From Saccoglossus kowalevskii (taxonomy: Eukaryota; Hemichordata; Enteropneusta; Harrimaniidae): a DNA stretch of 33,257 nt. The number at the start of each line of letters is the position of its first letter. Within the stretch, counting starts at the first letter, position 1. The position numbers and the translations under genes were made by a program. The notes beneath the pieces are model-generated. The model was not told the DNA's origin, did not search any database, and worked only from the letters and a program-made list of their open reading frames with translations. The DNA lies in contig NW_003120951.1 of NCBI RefSeq assembly GCF_000003605.2, positions 28,839 through 62,095 on the forward strand, in the 5' to 3' direction. This document shows positions 10,415-26,793 of the stretch, one piece after another.

Positions 10415-11035
10415 GTATTAAGTCTGTAATAAACATTCTATTACAATTATAGTGCTTTTTCTAGCTTTAACAAAAAGAATTATTTATCTTTCATGTAATT
10501 TTGTTCAAGGCCACGACAACGAAGCGCAGGATAAATATGCAATCAACATATTCGATTATAAATTTAAATAACAGATTTACACTGATAATGTTTACAATTC
10601 TTTTGATCTGAAAAGTTGTTACGTTTGGCCATTATGTAACGACATTTTTGCTAGGCCGCCAGACTATGGCGTCTGAAAGATACTACACGAATGATTTTAA
10701 TACATTGATTCAAATACGATTAACTAAAACAAATACTAGTTCCAAGGTTACCGACATGGAAACGAGAGAATTGTCGCATCCAATGATGGGGGCGCTATAA
10801 CCAATAATATGTACGGACGGATTTTACATATGGTTGAATATGGTTGGTTGAATCGAATTGCAATACAAAATATTTCAAATCGGAAGCATATATTGCGAAT
10901 TAAAACTACAATCACAGGATTATATTTGTTTATTTTAAACTCACAGTTATATTAGTAGCAAAGCAGATCACAGCGTTTTTACTGATATCATGAATCTGTC
11001 AACATATCTGATATTGTTTGCAGTATTTAAATAAT
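10415..11035 (+). repeat. Diverged repeat R3, copy 1
   Basis: Collinear with 15060-15640. Shared blocks in order: TAGTGCTTT followed by a CTTTAAC block, GATAAATTTAAATAACGGAT (ATTATAAATTTAAATAACAG here), CGACATGGAA with ATTGTC, TCAAATCGGAAGCA, AACTACAATCAC, and a TATCACAGCG-type block followed by TCTGTCAA. It includes an R1-type end (GGGCGCTATAACC at 10790). Confidence 0.65.
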
Positions 11036-11341
11036 AACAGAACAATATGTGTTGCCTGCCTAAGGGATAGTGGTCAAGAGGGGGAAGACAAGAAAAACGT
11101 GATATTGCCAAAATGACCATGTGTTAAGTTTTTTTTTTATCACATCTAACAGATATCCACCATGCACAACTACATTCAATCCACCTTTCACACATTCAAG
11201 CTGAAACCCTTTTGTGTCATCCAAAATTTGCCCCTCAAAATTCAGAAAATTGCGTTTCAGAAGATCTAGATTTGAAAATTGTTAAGCGGGAGCAAGTCCA
11301 GACCCTGTAGTAAAGTCGCGTGGTTGATGAGCAGATCTTGA

Positions 11342-11354
11342 CCCCCCCCCCCCC
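11342..11354 (+). repeat. C13 homopolymer
   Basis: Thirteen consecutive C in AT-rich DNA. Such runs are prone to length error in sequencing. Confidence 0.9.
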
Positions 11355-13458
11355 ATGCAAAATGCCGTGCCGCCGCAGCCTCTGTGTAAAATTATTTGAA
11401 TGAACTAAGGATGATTCAGACGCAAATTATTTCACCACTCGCCAGATAAAAAGTATCAGAACATAGCAAAAGTGACTGCTATGCCTTTCTGACAAACGTG
11501 CAACACCTTATATCTGTCACGCAGCTATCTTTGATAGCTAAGTTCTCGGTGAGCATCGACTTGGCACGAGTAGAAAGCGCCGCAAGATTCCAGGTGCGAC
11601 GTTTCAGTGGCGGCTTCACTGTACACGAGAAGATATCCTGAACACCCACCAAAACAGATTATCATACTTAATTTCCATTCTTGCATGTTCGCTGTCTATT
11701 TTGGGTGGCTAAAATTCCTTAATAACCTTGAAAGCAACTTCGAAACCAAGGGCAGCCGGGACAGCAGCAGTGTAGCTAACGACAATTTAGTTTTTTGCGC
11801 AGTATCATTGCGCAATAGTTTAAGGAACGTCATCAATGTGATATACCATGTAATATCCAATTGTCGTGAAATATACCATGTGATATCTATTTTTATTCAA
11901 TATCATGTTAGTCTCAGCCAATCACAGCATTCGTAACAACAGTGAAATGTTATAAATCTATTTCGCACGCTGCGCAACTTTCAATGAATCAAGTGGAATA
12001 GTAAGTGATTGCCTCGAAAGCATAATTTACATGTGTACAGGCAAACGCGCCGTGCAGTGATCCCCGCTGATCAACATGTATCGCTGAATATCACTACGTG
12101 AAATACGGTGCACAGGCATAACTGGTAGTAGCAAATTGCAGTGCGGTTTCCGATACCCTGCACACAGGTACGTGTTTAGTGTAATGCCTGCTTCAACCGC
12201 GTGGTTGATACCATGTAGGAAGGCGCCATTGCGCAAATTATAGACCGGGATTCCGAGTTCATTTGTACACGTACAAACTCTAGTCTAGGTGATGTAACCA
12301 AAATACTAAATACCATCGACTCCAACAGCCCTTAACAATCGGCAATAGAAATATTTATTGCGATCCAAAATTGTTGATTCATGAGGAAATCTCGTGTAAG
12401 ATTAAATTAGTATATCTCATTACTAGAAATAAATCAAACATTGTTATCTAGGTAATCATCTATGTCACGATGTAAATTTTCGAATTGAACTGTTGGATAC
12501 TAGTGACTGTAAAATATTATGTAATCTGAAGGAAACGTGTGTGAGGGCGCCCTATTTTTGAGTCACATTGTATTCACTGTCATGTAGCGTGTATGTGTAG
12601 TAACCACGTAAGGCAAGAAAAAGTATGACATACACCCCCCTAATATATTTTGTACATTTTATGTGCTGACAAGTCACTTACTTAACAAGTCACATGTTTT
12701 ATCATATGGATCCATGAAGCCATGAGAGGTGTTAACACGTATCATGGCTCTGACATACCTAATTTCAAAAGGCTGCTCGGTCTCACGTGTCAGAACGTTT
12801 TATTGTTGTAACCACAGTCACTAAAACCATCTTGTAACGAACTGATATATGGAATCGATTACTAGTATCATTTCCATTGTTCCGAACGTGGCTGTCTAAG
12901 ATGCTGTATTTGAACATCCAAAATCTTGTCGCGATACACTTTTATTCCAAAGATATCATGTTATCTATGTTGACAGAGTGGCCTGGCTGTCAGTATGTCT
13001 GTCTGTAAACTTTTTACACTTATAATTTATTGGTTTAAATAACATATTTGTACATGCTTGGAAGAAAAAAAGTCTTTTGTTAAACCGCTGAGTCTATTGT
13101 TTCGACATGACGTCACACAGCCACGGTTTTCTTAAGAGCCTCGCTTCACGAGTTCATCAAGATTGTTTCGAGTTCATTAAACGAGTAGTTTTTAGCAGGA
13201 AGTCAAATTGACGAATACAGATATTTGTCGTTTAGTCGAATCAAACGAAGATTTTAGGACCTCATGCTCTTTTTTATCGACTGAATGCAATTTAGATTTA
13301 AAAATTGTTTTGTCTATGTCTGCTGCACAATAGATGGGAGTAAGGTTTCGTGGGGTCGATTCATATGTACTGTGTCTTAGTCAGTCAACGTAATCTGTAC
13401 CTCTGAGTGATTCCTTGTATTACAGACTTGTTTTATTAATAAAAGCGGGTTGTATCTT

Positions 13459-13474
13459 ATATATATATATATAT
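13459..13474. repeat. (AT)n microsatellite
   Basis: Eight AT dinucleotides in a row. Confidence 0.9.
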
Positions 13475-15059
13475 TTGCACTACGCATGTCCCATTGGATG
13501 ATATATTTTCATCCCAACAAACCCCTACCCGTTGACATGAAACACGTTTTCAATACAAGAGAGGCAACAACGTTACGATATAATAGTAATCGTTTCGTTC
13601 CACTCAGGTGTTACCGACAGTAAATGGTTTCCACGGTGATATCAAAGCGATATAGTTGCACGGTTTGTAGCTACCAGCCGATGCTGTTCCAAACGACCTT
13701 CGTATCATGTGTTGTAGGATCGCTGTTATTTACCGGTTTTGATTTTCTGCAAACTGAAATATCACAAACTGTAGTAAAGTATTTCGCAGATTTCCTGCGT
13801 CCAATGCGATTAACTAGCGACAAAAGCCACAAGTATGATAAAAAACGAAACAGTTTTATATCGCGCAACTTTTGAGTACTAAATAAACGAAAATTCCCGC
13901 TGTATATTTAGAACGATGTCACAGGTCAGCGCTGACATCAGGTAACTACGTAAAATTTACCGATTGAATGCCTTGTATCATTAGTATCTATATTAGCCAG
14001 CAAAAAGGCAATTGTTAATTGTATCAAATGGTTGAATTGGTCATACAAGAACGCCGGGACTAGCGAATTGAGTAAACAGACGCCCTCTTGCGATGACGAC
14101 AAATATGTTAACGTTCTGTTAGTTGAGGGCGCATCGAATAATATTTCTTTGGCCTGGAGTGGTATTTAGAGACAGCAAATTATTTAGATGGTCGAATGGT
14201 CTACAATATTGCCATTAATCAGTTTCACGATAGCTGTTGTCACAGACCTAAAAAACGGCGTAACTTGTCGTATCAATCAAATAACCACCATTTAAATGAT
14301 TTCGTAAACGGCTGTCTTTAATTGAGGATGGGATGGGGTTTGCTGGTTATTGGAGTGAGGAGATAGAGTGGGACTGTGACTATAAATAGATTAAATTGCA
14401 GTCGATATCGTCGAATATTAGAAGATGTACATGCTTTAAGACATTCTACACGTATTTAAACACAAATATTTCAGAACGTTCATTTAATTATTAATTCGAA
14501 ATAGCCGTAATACAAAAATCAAATCTAAGATATGATATCGAGTTTGAAACGGCGATAGATTGGAATATAAATAGTTAAATTAAATAATTAATACTTCGTT
14601 TAACAACACGAGGTGAAAATAATAAAATAAAAACTCAACACGCACGTGCGCTAATTTTATTTCGGTAGTCACAATAATATTTTTTTTTTTCTTATTTCTT
14701 AACCGAACGAATTCTAATTCTAATATTATAATATATAATATGTTTGTCCCATACTACAGGCAACTGTCCAAAAAGTGCAATAGTAGTATAATTAAATATA
14801 CATTAGTTAAAGAAAGGAACACACTATATACAGGACAAAATAATTCAATTTACTTTGAGAAGCGTGTCTTGTCTCTCAAAGGTAAACAAATTTAGCTGTA
14901 TAACGTATAATGGCAACTTTGGTAAAACTAATAAGTTCGATAAAATTTTACAGGATAACACCCAGTGAGACAATGTAGCAGGATATACTAGACATGTAAT
15001 TCGTGGAAGGTGGGACAAATGAGACAAAGGTTCAATGGTGCTATATGTGTATTGTTTAA

Positions 15060-15640
15060 CAAATGTTAGAACTATGTTATAATAGTGCTTTCCCTATCTT
15101 TAACTAAAATTTGACAGCATATTTAAAGTTTAATATCGACCATTTTGATTAACACAACGGCAATAAAAGGCAGGGTAAAATATATAATTAATATATTTGA
15201 TGATAAATTTAAATAACGGATTTATACTGATTTTTGCAATTTATTATTGGCAAAATCTATCTCCTTTCTCTTGCATGGTGACCCGACATGGAATTAACAA
15301 TTGAATTGTCTTGTGTCGTCGCAGTAAATGGTGGGACGATATATAGTCAATAGTATGCCAGGTAATAACAAACTGAGCATGGATTCATGGCAATATGTTT
15401 TTTTGCAAATGAGTCGATTTACAATGCAAGCGAAAGGTTTGAAATCGGAAGCAAATATGACAATAATGCATGAATTCAAACTACAATCACGAGATAATAC
15501 TAGTATTCTTAATGGGCGGTGGGCGTGTGGTCGCGTTCGATTTCCATGGAAACACGAGTTGAACGCGGCGCCCAAGCATATCACAGCGACTTCACTGAGA
15601 TCCTGAGTCTATCAAGATAATCCCGACAGCAAATATGAAT
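15060..15640 (+). repeat. Diverged repeat R3, copy 2
   Basis: Partner of 10415-11035, with the same ordered blocks and many small indels. The open frames here (15294-15606, both strands) are incidental. Confidence 0.65.
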
Positions 15641-16407
15641 TGTGTTCTTTGCGACATTTTGTGTCTATTTAGGGCATTAACTAGGTCCGTTAGAATACAA
15701 GCACATTTATTTCTTCACTGAGTTGTACACTACCCATCAATGACCATAGTTGCTTATTGGACATGTAGCGCCCTCACTCGGTGAGTGCACTTGCTGTTGG
15801 TGTTCACCCTCCACGTACAACTGAACTCGTATTTACCGATCATCCGAGCAGTGCAACAATCACTACTCATAGAGTAGCAACGGATTCAACATCGATAAGT
15901 CCCGATTTCAAATCTTATGTCGGGTTGAACATAACATGAAATTCTCAACCTTTGGCTTGTACGCCCTAGACGCAGTTTGGATGACAGACACACTTTTAAC
16001 ATGAGTCTTATTTACGGTTAGCGCTTGCTCAAAGAAATCAGATTGTGACACACTTGCTTCACATACACAAAAGACGAAGATAGTTTATTTAAACACACAA
16101 TCTGCCTATATATACCCTTAAATGTTATTATTTAGTGATTTGCTGTATCTGGTGGGAGGCACATATCTTTATTTCTGATATAACCAACAGATGTCAACAC
16201 TGACCACTATAAATAATGGAGTATTTACTATAAAAATGATTCCTTGCCATGCATGGTTTATTCTACAATACTTATCTACGAAATAATGTTGTCATGTTAT
16301 TACAATGGTTCTAATATTTTATTAAGGAATTCATATCAATTAAACAAAAATATAACGTGTTCTGGAGAGTTTTTAAAATAAATTATTTTACACTTGGTCC
16401 AATGTGA
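15641..16407. other. Non-coding region before the gap
   Basis: AT-rich, no gene seen. Confidence 0.5.
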
Positions 16408-16875
16408 NNNNNNNNNNNNNNNNNNNNNNNNNNNNNNNNNNNNNNNNNNNNNNNNNNNNNNNNNNNNNNNNNNNNNNNNNNNNNNNNNNNNNNNNNNNNN
16501 NNNNNNNNNNNNNNNNNNNNNNNNNNNNNNNNNNNNNNNNNNNNNNNNNNNNNNNNNNNNNNNNNNNNNNNNNNNNNNNNNNNNNNNNNNNNNNNNNNNN
16601 NNNNNNNNNNNNNNNNNNNNNNNNNNNNNNNNNNNNNNNNNNNNNNNNNNNNNNNNNNNNNNNNNNNNNNNNNNNNNNNNNNNNNNNNNNNNNNNNNNNN
16701 NNNNNNNNNNNNNNNNNNNNNNNNNNNNNNNNNNNNNNNNNNNNNNNNNNNNNNNNNNNNNNNNNNNNNNNNNNNNNNNNNNNNNNNNNNNNNNNNNNNN
16801 NNNNNNNNNNNNNNNNNNNNNNNNNNNNNNNNNNNNNNNNNNNNNNNNNNNNNNNNNNNNNNNNNNNNNNNNNNN
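16408..16875. other. Assembly gap (468 N)
   Basis: Unbroken N. Any open frame crossing it is meaningless. The right edge is a transposon-like sequence, so the gap may be an uncollapsed repeat. Confidence 0.99.
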
Positions 16876-16945
16876 AGTCGCGGCCCTCGATAAGTCGCGG
16901 TTTTTGCTTGGATCCCAACACCCGCGACTTAGCGAGGGGCCACTG
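16876..16945. mobile_element. Terminal fragment of a Tigger/pogo-like DNA transposon
   Basis: The sequence CCCTCGATAAGTCGCGG (16884-16900) is repeated inverted as CCGCGACTTAGCGAGGGG (16922-16939). The element then ends CCACTG next to TA (16946-16947). The terminus CAGTGGCCCCTCGCTAAGTC read inward, with a subterminal inverted copy and a TA target, resembles Tigger/pogo (Tc1/mariner superfamily) ends. The rest of the element is probably inside the gap. Confidence 0.55.
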
Positions 16946-16947
16946 TA

Positions 16948-17545
16948 TTATTATATAAAATTTGTACCCATATATTATCGATTACCTGTAATCAACCACA
17001 TTTTCGTTTTTTGTGCTTCACGTCAATAAATGGACTATAATATTGCCTCTTTTTACATTTTACATTTCCATAAAGCATGGTTGCACTCGTTTCAAGAAAA
17101 ATAGAAATACAGAAACTAACTTATTCAATCTGCGGAACTATCCAATCGTCAACATAAAATCAAAATCATACTAGTTTGAAATAATAAAGACACATAGAAG
17201 TTTTTCACAAAAGTAATGGTCAATAAATGTATCATCGAAACGGCGTTGACAGCTGACGTCATATACCCCTATCACCAAAGCCACCCTCACAAGAACGATT
17301 CTTCTTATTTGAGTTGTTGCAGTAATGGCTTCATAATTCATCCAGGTATATTCGCAAAAACAAAAAGAGATTAACATATTTGTTTCATTTTGATATGTTA
17401 TTCGTGAAGATAAAAGTTTGAATGTCTTTGACACATTCTAGGACAAAGGTATTCGGATTACACTTTCGTATGTAAAATAAATAATACCATGTAGTAAAAC
17501 TGCGATTCTGTGGTCCATCTTGCTAATACAAACACATAATAATCA
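16948..17545. other. 3' flank of gene B
   Basis: AT-rich, downstream of the gene B stop codon on the minus strand. A minus-strand open frame at 17171-17434 has no supporting splice acceptor or motif. No clear AATAAA was found on the minus strand. Confidence 0.45.
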
Positions 17546-20693
<3,148 letters not shown>

Positions 20694-23600
20694 CTTGAAA
20701 TAGAATAACATAAGTTACCAACGGATATATTGGCAACAGTGCAATAGCATGGTGTGTGTGTGTGTGTGTGTGCATGTGTGAAATTTAACTGAACTCTATT
20801 CAAACTACAATGGTAATTATCACAACTCATGATAATTCGGTGTAATACTCTCTTATATAATTCAAGGTTATTAGCAATACTTACTATAATATCTTACTTG
20901 TCGCCTCCTAATATGTCGGCTGCCAACTGAAAACATGTTACATAGTAACATACAATGATCCACGCTCACTCACAGAACCATGGTAACCAAATTACATAAA
21001 TAGTGATATAATACTAGTGGAAGTTGAATTTCAGTCAGGAACTGCCTATATAACTGTTATGATAATAAACGTAAGCATCGCAGATAGAGTTAAATACACA
21101 ACCCGTCACACACTTGTACTCGTTAGAAATAATAGCGCCATACGCGGCATCTCCATACCTCGCTTAACTGTACAAAGGTGTTCAAAGGTCAATAGTTGAT
21201 TCAATGTTGTTGCAATAAACAACATGACGCAGCCACCACAACGATAATCCAAAACAGAGCAAGTTGGTTCACTTTCAAGTTGATGAATGTGTTGTTTGAA
21301 TACATGTATATGTTAATTAGTATTAATTAAACATATCGTAAAAACTAATTACGCAGTTATAGCGCCAACACAGGCATTGGCCAATAACGAAAACACGACA
21401 TTACGATAAGTAAAACAATTAAGAACAACACTGACTCACATACCGTAAAATTTCACATATTAAACAAGATCGTTAGTGTGATTATTCAGTTCAGACGGAG
21501 GTCAAGCAATTCCATGGTTATTTGTTTGATCCATCGGCTATGTATACGTTCTACACACAAAATGGCGTAAACTATTTGGTGTGGGTAATATTCAACCTGT
21601 GGTTTGTTATTTGTTTGTTTTAATACGCATGCCTGTGAAGGGTGTGTATTAGGTCACCAGTACCCAGGGTTCATCTTTACTGAGATTACCACCAAATCAA
21701 AGTCAGGACGTGACGAGATATCAGAGAGTACACACATGAACGTCAAAAATGTGTTATTTATATAAAATGAAACAAAATAGTTCTCTCTGACATCGTATGC
21801 TGGACACATTATGTATAGAAAAATTAATCGTTGAAAAATATAAACATTACATATTTTCACGTAAGTGTTTTTTTCTATTGTCAATTGTGAATATTGATAA
21901 AACTACGTACACTAGTCTATTGTCAAAACTATGGATTGACACAATGTCTGTATTATCACCTCTGTTGTCAACGTTGTCTAAATAAAATACCATGTTATTT
22001 CAAGCGCCCACACGAGCATGATCTGTATCTCCATTAAATGCATATAAATGCTTACACATTACAAATACTCGCTATATTTTCCTTTCCATACTATGAACAC
22101 AAATCATGCAACTATTTAATTCAATACCGTTATATATATTGAAATCTTTCATCGTTAATACATTGTCGAAGTTATTCCCCCTGCTAAGACGATGCCTTTT
22201 TTTTCTTGACATCCACTGCAATGTAAACATATTTACGTTAGGTCGAACACTTACACTGACTATGGCAAAATAATATACGTAAATGACTGCTACAACAAGG
22301 TAGGTACAGAGATGTGTAAAATAACGGAAACTAAAAAAAATATTAAAAATACACAATAAGAAACTCAAAACACTGGAGCTAAATTTTATCCTAGGCAAGG
22401 GAACTGAGTATTTGTCTATGCTCAACTCGGCGAACCCACATGTAACAATATTCTGCTAAAACAATTGCCCAATTACAATAGACAATTAAAACAAGATGAA
22501 CACTTACAACTAAAAACATCAACATATTAGTGACGTGAAAACAAAAGATATCACGAGAACAGCGAATGACTTAAATATTAAACACGCATGTTTTGCTTCT
22601 CGTCATTGCGCACCAGTTTGAAACCTGTGATACCCTTTTTGTGAGTAAATTTGCGTACTGTTATAGTGCGCCACATACGGTAGAATGGAGAAATGTATGT
22701 TTTCTGTTTTAATGCAATTACGTTGAACGTATATCTTACTAGTGTGGTAGGTACTAAATAATGTTAATATAAATGATGGAATTATTTTTTTCAATTTTCT
22801 CTATGACTGTTTGGCCTTACAGTGCCTACATATACTTATGATTTAACTTGACACGTATCTAATTCAATTGCTTTTTGAAAACCACTAGACCAGTCACCAT
22901 GTGTTTAGGATTCCCGGCGTATAATGGAAGCGTCTGTTTTGAACTTAAATGAAGTGTCAAGATTTTCCGAAATAAATATTCATTTCAACCATTATCATAA
23001 CTACTAATGGCGTTAAGGTAGCAAGTATTATTTAGTATTATTTGCATACTTGTTTTCATCTTCTAATTGTGACTAAATAACTACACAAAGATCCAGGAAA
23101 GTATATATTTTTGGAATCGCCAGACTTCAAGCTTTTCAAAATTGTGCGTCTGCATTCTACGACGCGTTACTCAATCAAAGGTAACACATACTTTTTTCTG
23201 TAAAAAACATAATTACGCTTTTATGCTGGTGATAAGAAGTGTTTTTGTTTCACTTTTCCTAGTTGTTCACTAGTCTGTAAAATTGAGTGTGTCTTGTCAG
23301 TTTTATTCAAGCAACGCGTTTTAAAAAGTAGTGTGCTAAATTTTAGTCGCATTGCCCCAATTCAAACCACAACACGTTGGTAAATAATTCACGTAATAGT
23401 AACATACACTCCTAGAAAACGTTGATGAAGTCACGGCAAAGTGTTTCAAGCTTGTTTATCGGCAAAACCGATTTGTTTTCACACCAACGTCTGTTTTAAC
23501 ATCTGCAGGGACATCCAAATGTACAAGGCTATTGGAAACCGACAAAATAAAGGGATGGGATATCTATAATTCGATATAATCGGCAGATGAGAACACACAA

Positions 23601-23916
23601 ATCAATGACCTTTTGTATGACACATTGATATGCAAATGACTAATCTGTGAAACAAACAGAGGCGAAGACCAACCACTCAAGTGTTTGTAAACACTCATCG
23701 TGTGTCAGATAGCTACTGATAACACATCATAACTTTATGGATTACATGAGATAGCGAAAGAGTGCAAGACCCCCACATGCAGACGGGCAGCAGTTAATCA
23801 ATCAAGCAGTCGGCAACGTAAACCCAAGGCCAGAGCAGTCACGGTGCAATCAGGTGTACAATAGACGCTCCCAGAACTTTGATTAATTTTGAAAAATTGC
23901 ATAGATTGTTCAGGAT
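20694..23916. other. Region upstream of the gene B membrane exon
   Basis: An ectodomain for gene B should lie here or further right on the minus strand, but I found no Ig, fibronectin or other domain exon. It holds a TG/CA run (20752-20772), a 29-nt exon-like stretch (20898-20926, phases do not fit) and R1-type fragments near 21133 and 21358 on the minus strand. A 117-codon minus frame (22072-22425) has no recognisable domain. Confidence 0.45.
20752..20772. repeat. (TG)n microsatellite
   Basis: About ten TG dinucleotides. On the minus strand they follow an ATG and are open in the gene B frame. Confidence 0.9.
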
Positions 23917-24003
23917 TCAGACTACCATAGCATGGACCATGGAACTATAATAGTTCCATGCATGGACATACTAACACGTCTATGACTATAGATGGCAGTC
24001 TGA
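23917..24003. repeat. Nested palindrome
   Basis: Outer arms TCAGACTACCATAG and CTATAGATGGCAGTCTGA are near complements. Inside is a perfect 11-bp hairpin, CATGGAACTAT, A, ATAGTTCCATG (23938-23960). It may be a tiny foldback element. Confidence 0.7.
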
Positions 24004-24183
24004 TTTTAGAGTGAGTAAGTAATTCAAAGAACAATAACTTTGAAGGATTTTGCAATACTTACAGCAGTGTATGTGTGTACTTAGAACTTCTAGTATGTCG
24101 GACCTTTCATGCCGTAGTAGGCAGCGAGAAAAAATAATCATGATTCAGGAAGGTAACATTTTTGCATTAGTGAACTCTGTTAT

Positions 24184-25084
24184 GTTCACACGGCAGCATT
24201 CTATCGGAGCCGAACTGCTGCACCTTCCAATGCGATCATACGGTAGGGAGCCGAACAAGAGCCGAGATCTGCCAGAGTTAGATTCAGTTCGATCAGAGCC
24301 GAACGGAACAGTGCCCTCGAATAATTAGTGACGGAAAACGATTTTAGTATCGAGCTTTTTGTTTTTTTTCTTTACATGACACGATGCTGTTGAGCTAGGG
24401 AGCAAAAAGAGCCTGAGCATGGAGGTAGAAAAGACAATGACTGGTATTATGATTTAGGTACTAGTATATCGAATAAACAGGAAACATAGCAGCTACTAGT
24501 AATATGCGTTTAATATAGCCTATTCCCTCAAGTTATTGTCATGCAAAATTACCATTTTGTAACTATTCAATTGTAGTGATATCTAAACTCTATCTACCAT
24601 ATAGGGACTATCGAAGAATCTAAACCTACCAGGAACACGTCACCGTACCGCGATCGCTTCTACGATTTTTATATTTAGTGTCTTTAAAAAGTTTCCGTTC
24701 AGTCGTTCTTTCAAGTTTTTGTCGCATAATTTCGTACGCCATTTTTTGTTACCCGCTGAACTATCAATGTATCGCAATAATTCGTTAATATATATTAGCA
24801 CGCGTAACTCTTCGTCAAGCCGGAAATTGCGTGAAATTACGAAAGATATTGTCTCCGCCATAATTGAAATAAGAGGTTACTCGAAGAAGACGATTGAGAG
24901 CGTAATTTCGGCTCCGATAGTTGGGCTCCGATGCGTTTACACGATCGGAGCCATGTCGGGACTCAACTCTATCGGAGTTCAACCCCGAGGGTTTATTGGA
25001 GCCGAACTTGGCCCGAGCCAAGTTTACACGGCCATTTTTACTGGCTCGAGCCGTTGGGCCCCGATAAAATGCTGTCGTGTGAAC
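24184..25084. mobile_element. 901-bp element with inverted terminal repeats
   Basis: The 32 bp at 24184-24215 (starting GTTCACACGGCAGCATTCTA) match the reverse complement of 25053-25084 (GTTCACACGACAGCATTTTA) at 28 of 32 positions. Subterminal GGAGCCGAAC copies occur at both ends. The interior has a minus-strand frame (24640-24861, MAETISFV start) that I do not recognise. No clear target-site duplication. It is likely a non-autonomous or decayed DNA transposon of unassigned superfamily. Confidence 0.75.
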
Positions 25085-26783
25085 GTAGCAAATATGGAAG
25101 AACCCTATTTTCTGTTAATTAGTTGAAATCACTCGAAAAAAAGGGATGCGAATATCAACATAACGAGTGATGGCGAATAAATATTGGATTGTTAATCTTT
25201 GAAACATATAGGCACACAGATTAAAACATTGAGTGTTGTTGATTTTGGCTGCCTTGCTTCCCTTCAGAAAATCTACAAAAAAAACAACATACATGACATT
25301 CTATGTTATGCAGACTTTGTCATATGAAAGTTTATAGTGATTTCACCAATTAATAAATAAATGTGATAATCGTAATTTTCAACACAAATAATATTCTCGC
25401 TACCTTAAATGGCCCCACAATACCATATTCCAGTAAATTCTTATTTTTATGACGTTACAACGAACCTTGTTAACATAAACACACACACTATTTTCAATTG
25501 TGCATACATTCTATACACGAACAGCCAACACAATATCCTATAACTTGAACATGCAGTGTTGGTTATTGGTTGCCTAGGTGAATATATCCAAGTAAATCAG
25601 GTGGATTTGTAAGATTATTCAAAATGAGTGATGTTGTTAATGAGTCCAACAGCCAGGGTGCATAAATATGGTAGCCCATATATACAATCGGTCCGCTAGT
25701 TGAAAATCGCTTTGCTACTTGAAACAATCGGATCCGCTGCTTGAAAATCGGTCCGCAACTTAAAACCCACCCTCTACCTGAATTATTGCGCCAAATGGCC
25801 GCAGGTTTTCATAGTAACCTTCGAAACGCAGAACTGGCGGAAGCGAGGGTAGTCATAGCAATCGTTTTGATCTAAACAAACTATGAATACTACAGGGGAA
25901 TATGTTACATTAAGTTTTTTAAATTTTTACTAGGATGCACAAACAAATAATCATATAATGCATACTCATTATTGTGGTATTTGCAAACGTTACGACTACC
26001 GCCAAACCCTTTAGAGCATGTGTATGTAGATCGTGTAATTTATAGTATTATATTTTGCCCTAAAGCTAACGCACCCTTGCAAGTTCGGGCGCTTCCGTAG
26101 TATGACTTCGGGCCATAACAGCCGTATCCAGTTCACAATGATCAGTAAGAGCTAAGAAACTATAAGTACGAGTTAAATTTGACCCGTTTTTTAGAACCAA
26201 TCTACACCCTTTCCACGGCTTCAAACAAGTTCATTAACGCTTATCTTGTGCTAAACGCCAATTTGGAATATATACTCTTATATTCAAAGCTATATATCTC
26301 GGTATGCCATTTTCGACTTGACAATCGATGCGAAAACATACAGAGACATTATTCTTGAGAAAACTGGACTAACGACGAGACTTTATTTCCTGTTATTCTG
26401 CAATTCGCATTATCCGAGTTTTCATTGTTATTAGTCTGTAGCTACGGAACTAACACGTATATTTCCTTTGTACGGAGTAATCATAGTAGAAATGATTGAA
26501 TATTTGTATTTCTTAAAGGGGAACCGCTCAATCCCATGGATTGCACCAACGAATCATGGGACACTATTGTTTCTGTTGTTTACAATGTTAATCTAATTTT
26601 TTGTTATCCATTGTTATTTTAATCCAGAAAGTAAATTTGTTGTGAAATTAGGCTTAACTGGAAGGTGCCCCTTTCACAAGTTTGAGTGCCGACTGAATTA
26701 GATAGCTATTATTTGTGTCACACGTTAGATAACAATTTCAAAATATCAATGTACTTCCTCCTAATATGTGATTAATAAACTGC
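25085..26783. other. Intergenic sequence upstream of gene C
   Basis: AT-rich, with no gene recognised apart from the minisatellite at 25686-25764. Confidence 0.5.
25686..25764 (+). repeat. 20-bp minisatellite, four units
   Basis: Four diverged copies of about 20 bp on the theme AATCGGTCCGCTACTTGAAA. Confidence 0.7.
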
Positions 26784-26793
26784 TATATATAAA
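26784..26793 (+). promoter_or_regulatory. Possible TATA-like element for gene C
   Basis: TATATATAAA about 300 nt before the gene C start codon. In AT-rich DNA this is weak evidence. Confidence 0.2.

Larger units (their letters stand above)
11036..15059. other. Gene-poor region
   Basis: No gene supported. It holds a run of 13 C (11342-11354) flanked by sequence that looks like a decayed interspersed repeat, an AT dinucleotide run (13459-13474), and several short open frames without protein features (for example 11607-11936 and 13624-13875). Confidence 0.5.

Noticed and set aside
16388-17029. Open frames spanning the N run
   Set aside because: They are made of unknown bases.
17171-17434. 87-codon minus-strand frame downstream of gene B as a possible last exon
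   Set aside because: No acceptor in the right place, and the 17546-17680 exon already gives an in-frame stop.
20898-20926. 29-nt exon candidate on the minus strand with excellent splice sites
   Set aside because: Joining it to the gene B membrane exon in the required phase creates a stop. It might be an untranslated leader exon, but nothing supports that.
22072-22425. 117-codon minus-strand frame between B and C
   Set aside because: Hydrophobic and low-complexity stretches, no Ig cysteines or tryptophan, no matching splice phases.
24050-25126. Open frames on both strands near 24-25 kb
   Set aside because: They lie in or across the inverted-repeat element and share its repeated GGAGCCGAAC motif. 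I could not recognise a transposase.
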